Source of the DNA: CAKRPJ01 sp934376955
GTDB taxonomy: Bacteria > Bacillota > Clostridia > Lachnospirales > Lachnospiraceae
DNA length: 6,952 bases
Direction: 5' to 3'
Assembly (NCBI GenBank): GCA_934376955.1
Contig: CAKRPJ010000077.1
Location: forward strand, 1-6,952
The notes under the pieces are model-generated. The model had not been told where the DNA came from. It worked only from the letters and a program-made list of their open reading frames with translations, and made no database searches. Positions 4,368-6,952 of this stretch are shown here, piece by piece; position 1 is the first letter of the stretch, and every line of letters begins with the position of its first letter. The position numbers and the translations under genes are program-made.

Positions 4368-5300
4368 TTAATTATTCAGTTTCATAGGAAGTCCCACACA
4401 TTCTTTCCATGCGTCTGCAATTTCCCGGATTAGTGCAATTCCGATTTTTGAAATAAAAACAAGCTCTGATTGCGGCTGTGCCTCATATGGTGCATAATCC
4501 AGTTTTTTTCCAACTACATCGATTTTTTCCCATCCTTCTTTTTCCACCTTAAAGAACCCTTTTACACGAAAAACAGCCGGTTCTATTTTTTTTAAAAATG
4601 CTTCCAATTTTTCTTTTTCCACTTCACCGGTGAAATTCATGGAAAATGTCTTTGGTTTATTTTCCGCGGAATTTGTAGTATCCTCACATTCTGCCCACCG
4701 GTACTTCATCAAATCCATCTCATAAAACGATCTATCGATATTTCCGTTTTCACTCTCTATAATCGGGCAGACCGGATTGATCTCACGGACTTTTTCTTTG
4801 ATCTGATCGATCCTGTCCTGATCAACGAGATCTACTTTTGTCAAAACAGCCAGATTACAGTGCTTTAACTGACGATCTATCGTCTCTGAATCTCCAATCT
4901 GGTCCAGAAAATTATAACAATCCACTAGGCAAATGCATCCCTTAAAATCGTAAGCATCCGGCGCCATTACCTCCGTAGCTGCAAGAATTTCCTCTGCGTT
5001 AGACGGATCCCCAAAACCGGAGCTTTCTACAAAAACATATTCCAGTTCTTTCTGTGCCATCTGTACCAGTGCATCTACAAAAGAAAGTCTCAGACAGCTG
5101 CAGAAAATGGATCCTCTGGTAAGCTCCACCATCTCAATGTCATTATTTTTCAGCAATTTTCCGTCCACACTGATTTTTCCAAGCTCATTTTGAATAACTC
5201 CAACCTTTGTTCCTTCCATATTTTCCAGCAAATTCCGCAAAATTGTTGTTTTCCCGGATCCCAAAAATCCTGTTAGAAAATATAATTTTGTCTTACTCAT
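4368..5300 (-). CDS. COG0523/CobW-type G3E GTPase, putative metal chaperone
   Basis: A 310-residue protein with a P-loop GFLGSGKTT (11-19), an ESSGFGDPSN segment (92-101) in the place of the G3 motif, and TKVD (154-157) as the guanine-specificity motif. A smaller C-terminal domain (about 216-305; FSMNFTGEVEKEKLEAFLKK and following) matches the CobW C-terminal half. G3E GTPases of this group load or carry metals (CobW, ZNG1, YeiR) or act with metal-dependent enzymes. The usual metal-binding GCxCC is altered: here it is RGSIFCSCL with Cys67 and Cys69 only, so the site is CxC-like. No histidine-rich stretch is present. It overlaps the ArsR gene by 8 nt (shared ATGAGTAA) with AAGGAG 9 nt upstream, showing translational coupling. 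The metal cannot be assigned; the neighbours suggest a soft metal or metalloid. Confidence 0.9.
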   Translation of the reverse strand: MSKTKLYFLTGFLGSGKTTILRNLLENMEGTKVGVIQNELGKISVDGKLLKNNDIEMVELTRGSIFCSCLRLSFVDALVQMAQKELEYVFVESSGFGDPSNAEEILAATEVMAPDAYDFKGCICLVDCYNFLDQIGDSETIDRQLKHCNLAVLTKVDLVDQDRIDQIKEKVREINPVCPIIESENGNIDRSFYEMDLMKYRWAECEDTTNSAENKPKTFSMNFTGEVEKEKLEAFLKKIEPAVFRVKGFFKVEKEGWEKIDVVGKKLDYAPYEAQPQSELVFISKIGIALIREIADAWKECVGLPMKLNN

Positions 5301-5634
5301 CCTTCATTTCTCCTTTTTCTGTATTGCAGTTACAATTTAAAAGTCCTGCATAGTCTCCGGGGATCATCAGCTTTCCAACCGTCTTATAAACCTCATTCAG
5401 CACATCCAGATCCAGCGAATACTGCATCCACTTTCCTTCTTTCCGTGCTTTTACAAGCCCCAAATCCACCATTAGCTTCATATCATGTGACAAGGTTGGC
5501 TGTGTGATCTGAAATTCCTCTAAAATCTTGCAGGCACAAAGCTCTCCTTCAGATAACATATCAATGATTTTCAGTCTTTTCGGTTCCGCCATCACTTTAA
5601 ATATCCGTGCATATTTTTCATAATCAATCTGCAT
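5293..5634 (-). CDS. ArsR/SmtB-family metal- or metalloid-sensing repressor
   Basis: A 113-residue winged-helix repressor. YARIFKVMAEPKRLKIIDML (8-27) is the usual first helix pair, and ELCACKILEEF (31-41) carries the ELCxC metalloid box (Cys33, Cys35) of ArsR-type sensors. The recognition helix is TQPTLSHDMKLMVDLGLV (44-61), followed by the wing ARKEGKWMQYSL. A further Cys101-x-Cys103 pair near the end (NCNCN) could supply extra ligands. The family leaves DNA when As(III), Sb(III) or a metal binds the cysteines. The start is fixed by GAGGTG (5645-5640) at 5 nt. It lies 29 nt behind the permease and overlaps the GTPase, so it is part of the cassette and probably represses the promoter at 6787-6759. 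Confidence 0.92.
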   Translation of the reverse strand: MQIDYEKYARIFKVMAEPKRLKIIDMLSEGELCACKILEEFQITQPTLSHDMKLMVDLGLVKARKEGKWMQYSLDLDVLNEVYKTVGKLMIPGDYAGLLNCNCNTEKGEMKDE

Positions 5635-5663
5635 GTTGTCACCTCGATTCCTATTTTTTATAC

Positions 5664-6668
5664 CTAATACATGAATGCGTTAAAAAGACATCCTACAAAT
5701 ATGATCCCCACGCTCACGATTATCACAAAAGTTCCAAGCAGTTTTTTTTTGATTGCCTTCGACAGCATTATCATGGACGGAAGTGACAAGGTGGTTACTG
5801 CCATCATAAAAGAAAGGATCGTTCCAAGCCCGGCTCCTTTTGCCAGAAGGCTTTCTGCCACCGGAATCGTCCCGAAAATATCTGCATACATAGGAATGCC
5901 CACTGCCGTTGCAAGAGGCACAGCATACCAAACCTGCTTTCCAAGAATACTGCGAATCATATGCTCCGGAAGCAGATTATGGATTCCGGCTCCGATCAGA
6001 ACACCCATCACAATATACGGAGCTACTTTTTTAACTGTGACAACAACCTGATTCTTTGCATAATCCATTCGGTCTGTCATAGTAAGTTCCGGTGCATCTG
6101 CTTCTATATGCGGTGCCTGACGGATAAACTCCTCCACTTGGCCTTCCATATGCATTTTTTCAATAATCGTTCCGCCAAATACTGCAATGAGAAGTCCAAC
6201 AATCACATAGGCAAATGCAATCTTTCCTCCGAACACACTCATAAGCAGAACCAGTGATCCCAGATCCACCATAGGTGATGAGATCAAAAACGAGAATGTT
6301 ACTCCCAGAGGCAGTCCTGCACTTGTAAATCCCATAAAGATCGGTATGGAAGAACAGGAACAAAACGGAGTCACCGTTCCAAGGAGTGCCCCTATCAGAT
6401 TCGCCCAGATTCCATGAAACCTTCCCATGATTTTCCTGCTTCTTTCCGGCGGAAAGTAACTCTGAATATACGATATGATAAAAATCAGAACTGTAAGCAA
6501 GACAAATATTTTGATGATATCATATAAGAAAAAGTGCAGAAATTCTCCTGGGAATCTTCCTTCTCCAAGACCTACACGCCTAAGCAGCTTCCCAATCAAC
6601 TCTTTTAACCAGTACATTCCAAGAATCTGATCCTGAAAAAAATACCAACCTGTCTTTAATATCTTCAT
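5664..6668 (-). CDS. ArsP/YraQ-family permease (PF03773-type)
   Basis: A 334-residue integral membrane protein with about eight hydrophobic segments. One is at 51-71, a cluster spans 91-170, and another group runs from 216 to 330, with a charged cytoplasmic-type loop at about 171-205. The signature TPFCSCSSIPIFMGF (100-114) with Cys103 and Cys105, followed by GVTFSFLISSPMVDLGSL, is the conserved core of this permease family. The second half repeats the theme with GIPMYADIFGTIPVAE. Characterised relatives include ArsP, which exports trivalent organoarsenicals, and members tied to Cu/Zn or other metals; the CSC pair would be the thiol site for such a substrate. The start has GGGAGGGG (6680-6673) just upstream. 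It is the first gene of the cassette. ArsP is plausible, but the general family is certain and the substrate is not, so no symbol is given. Confidence 0.9.
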   Translation of the reverse strand: MKILKTGWYFFQDQILGMYWLKELIGKLLRRVGLGEGRFPGEFLHFFLYDIIKIFVLLTVLIFIISYIQSYFPPERSRKIMGRFHGIWANLIGALLGTVTPFCSCSSIPIFMGFTSAGLPLGVTFSFLISSPMVDLGSLVLLMSVFGGKIAFAYVIVGLLIAVFGGTIIEKMHMEGQVEEFIRQAPHIEADAPELTMTDRMDYAKNQVVVTVKKVAPYIVMGVLIGAGIHNLLPEHMIRSILGKQVWYAVPLATAVGIPMYADIFGTIPVAESLLAKGAGLGTILSFMMAVTTLSLPSMIMLSKAIKKKLLGTFVIIVSVGIIFVGCLFNAFMY

Positions 6669-6721
6669 TACACCCCTCCCATGAACATATAGATTTTTTT
6701 CTATCTTTATTCCAGATTTTT

Positions 6722-6748
6722 ACCGGTGCAATCATTTCTTACACCGGT
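6722..6748. promoter_or_regulatory. inverted repeat in the permease leader, possible operator or leader hairpin
   Basis: ACCGGTGCAA (6722-6731) and TTACACCGGT (6739-6748) are inverted repeats, 9 of 10 matching, around a 7-nt centre. The site begins a few bases after the predicted transcription start of the cassette. It fits a repressor site for the cassette ArsR, or a stem-loop in the mRNA leader. No T tract follows it on the minus strand, so it is not a terminator. Confidence 0.5.
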
Positions 6749-6758
6749 TTCTATTATT

Positions 6759-6787
6759 AGAATATTTTATATATAGAAATTTGTCAA
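6759..6787 (-). promoter_or_regulatory. promoter of the permease-ArsR-GTPase-thioredoxin cassette
   Basis: TTGACA (6787-6782) and TATTCT (6764-6759) are separated by 17 nt on the minus strand, about 90 nt ahead of the permease start. A TTTCTAT/ATAGAAA dyad (arms 6779-6773 and 6754-6748) spans the spacer and -10 region and could be a second repressor contact. Confidence 0.65.
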
Positions 6788-6858
6788 TATATTTTTGCTC
6801 CTGCGCTATCCATTATTTTAAAAACAAATCCATAAGAAGAAAAAAGGAGGATAATCCG

Positions 6859-6876
6859 ATGAATGGATCAAATTAA
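6859..6876 (+). pseudogene. truncated gene start, five codons, divergent from the cassette
   Basis: AAGGAGG (6844-6850) lies 8 nt before ATG at 6859. The frame is MNGSN then TAA (6874-6876), and two bases later the hairpin element at 6879 begins. The ribosome binding site is one of the best in the window yet heads only five codons, which suggests a divergent gene interrupted by insertion or deletion at about 6872-6879. A five-residue peptide is the alternative. Confidence 0.35.
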
Positions 6877-6878
6877 AA

Positions 6879-6925
6879 GGGGCTGTCGCAAAATCATTAA
6901 AAACAGATGATTGAGCGGCAGCCTC
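6879..6925. repeat. long imperfect hairpin, possible IS end or terminator of a gene beyond the window
   Basis: GGGGCTGTCGC (6879-6889) is an inverted repeat of GCGGCAGCCTC (6915-6925), 9 of 11 matching, and inside it AATCAT (6892-6897) pairs with ATGATT (6907-6912). GGGGCTGTCGCAAAA at the tip looks like terminal repeats of IS1182-like insertion sequences, whose outer end would be here with the body to the right of the window. Read on the minus strand, the same structure is followed by TTTT and would work as an intrinsic terminator for a gene entering from the right. Both roles can coexist in insertion-sequence ends. Confidence 0.5.
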
Positions 6926-6952
6926 TGCCGTTATAGACATAAACCGGGATGA

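Noticed and set aside
5671..6051. Plus-strand frame of 126 codons
   Set aside because: It is the shadow of the permease gene; no ribosome binding site or recognisable domain.
6916..6930. CGGCAG/CTGCCG mini-hairpin as a separate terminator
   Set aside because: No T tract on either strand, and the left arm is already used in the larger hairpin 6879-6925.

Overview
The window looks like a piece of a Clostridia-type Firmicute genome, probably a gut Lachnospiraceae or Oscillospiraceae relative. The reasons are strong AGGAGG-type ribosome binding sites, consensus TTGACA/TATAAT promoters, short intergenic gaps, and a cysteine-rich KTR protein of the kind carried by conjugative elements of these bacteria. 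It reads as an accessory region built from at least two blocks of different base composition. Positions 1-3900 are moderately GC-rich; 4120-6860 is clearly more AT-rich. All intact genes are on the minus strand.

Block A (about 1-1740) is a decayed operon. It holds the N-terminus of an MBL-fold hydrolase running off the left edge, and an intact alpha/beta hydrolase. Around these are fossils: the C-terminal tail of a SAM methyltransferase (198-305), an internally deleted fragment resembling L-2-amino-thiazoline-4-carboxylate hydrolase (1045-1260), and the first 44 codons of a second methyltransferase with a premature stop (1259-1390). Upstream lie a promoter with a nearby dyad (1427-1483), a second promoter followed about 50 nt later by an intrinsic terminator (1494-1579), and a 12-codon stub resembling the start of a TfoX-like protein (1674-1712).

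Block B (1740-3900) is a regulated four-gene unit transcribed right to left: TetR regulator, KTR protein, flavodoxin-like protein, GNAT acetyltransferase. It starts at a perfect consensus promoter (TTGACA, 17 nt, TATAAT) embedded in a 19-bp perfect inverted repeat, the obvious TetR operator. A strong intrinsic terminator overlaps the end of the KTR gene and sits directly before the flavodoxin ribosome binding site, so the last two genes should depend on readthrough.

A 19-residue fossil of an AraC-type DNA-binding domain (plus strand, ending at 4119) abuts block C exactly at the last stop codon of that block.

Block C (4120-6860) is a compact cassette: ArsP/YraQ-type permease, ArsR regulator, COG0523/CobW-type G3E GTPase and a small CxxC thioredoxin-fold protein, from one promoter with an inverted repeat in the leader. 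The likely theme is metal or metalloid sensing and export, with a nucleotide-dependent metal-handling protein and a redox partner; the substrate is not visible. To its right a plus-strand gene start with a strong ribosome binding site is cut off after five codons, next to a long imperfect hairpin (6879-6925) that resembles an insertion-sequence end or a terminator of a gene beyond the window. No rRNA, tRNA or CRISPR array was seen.
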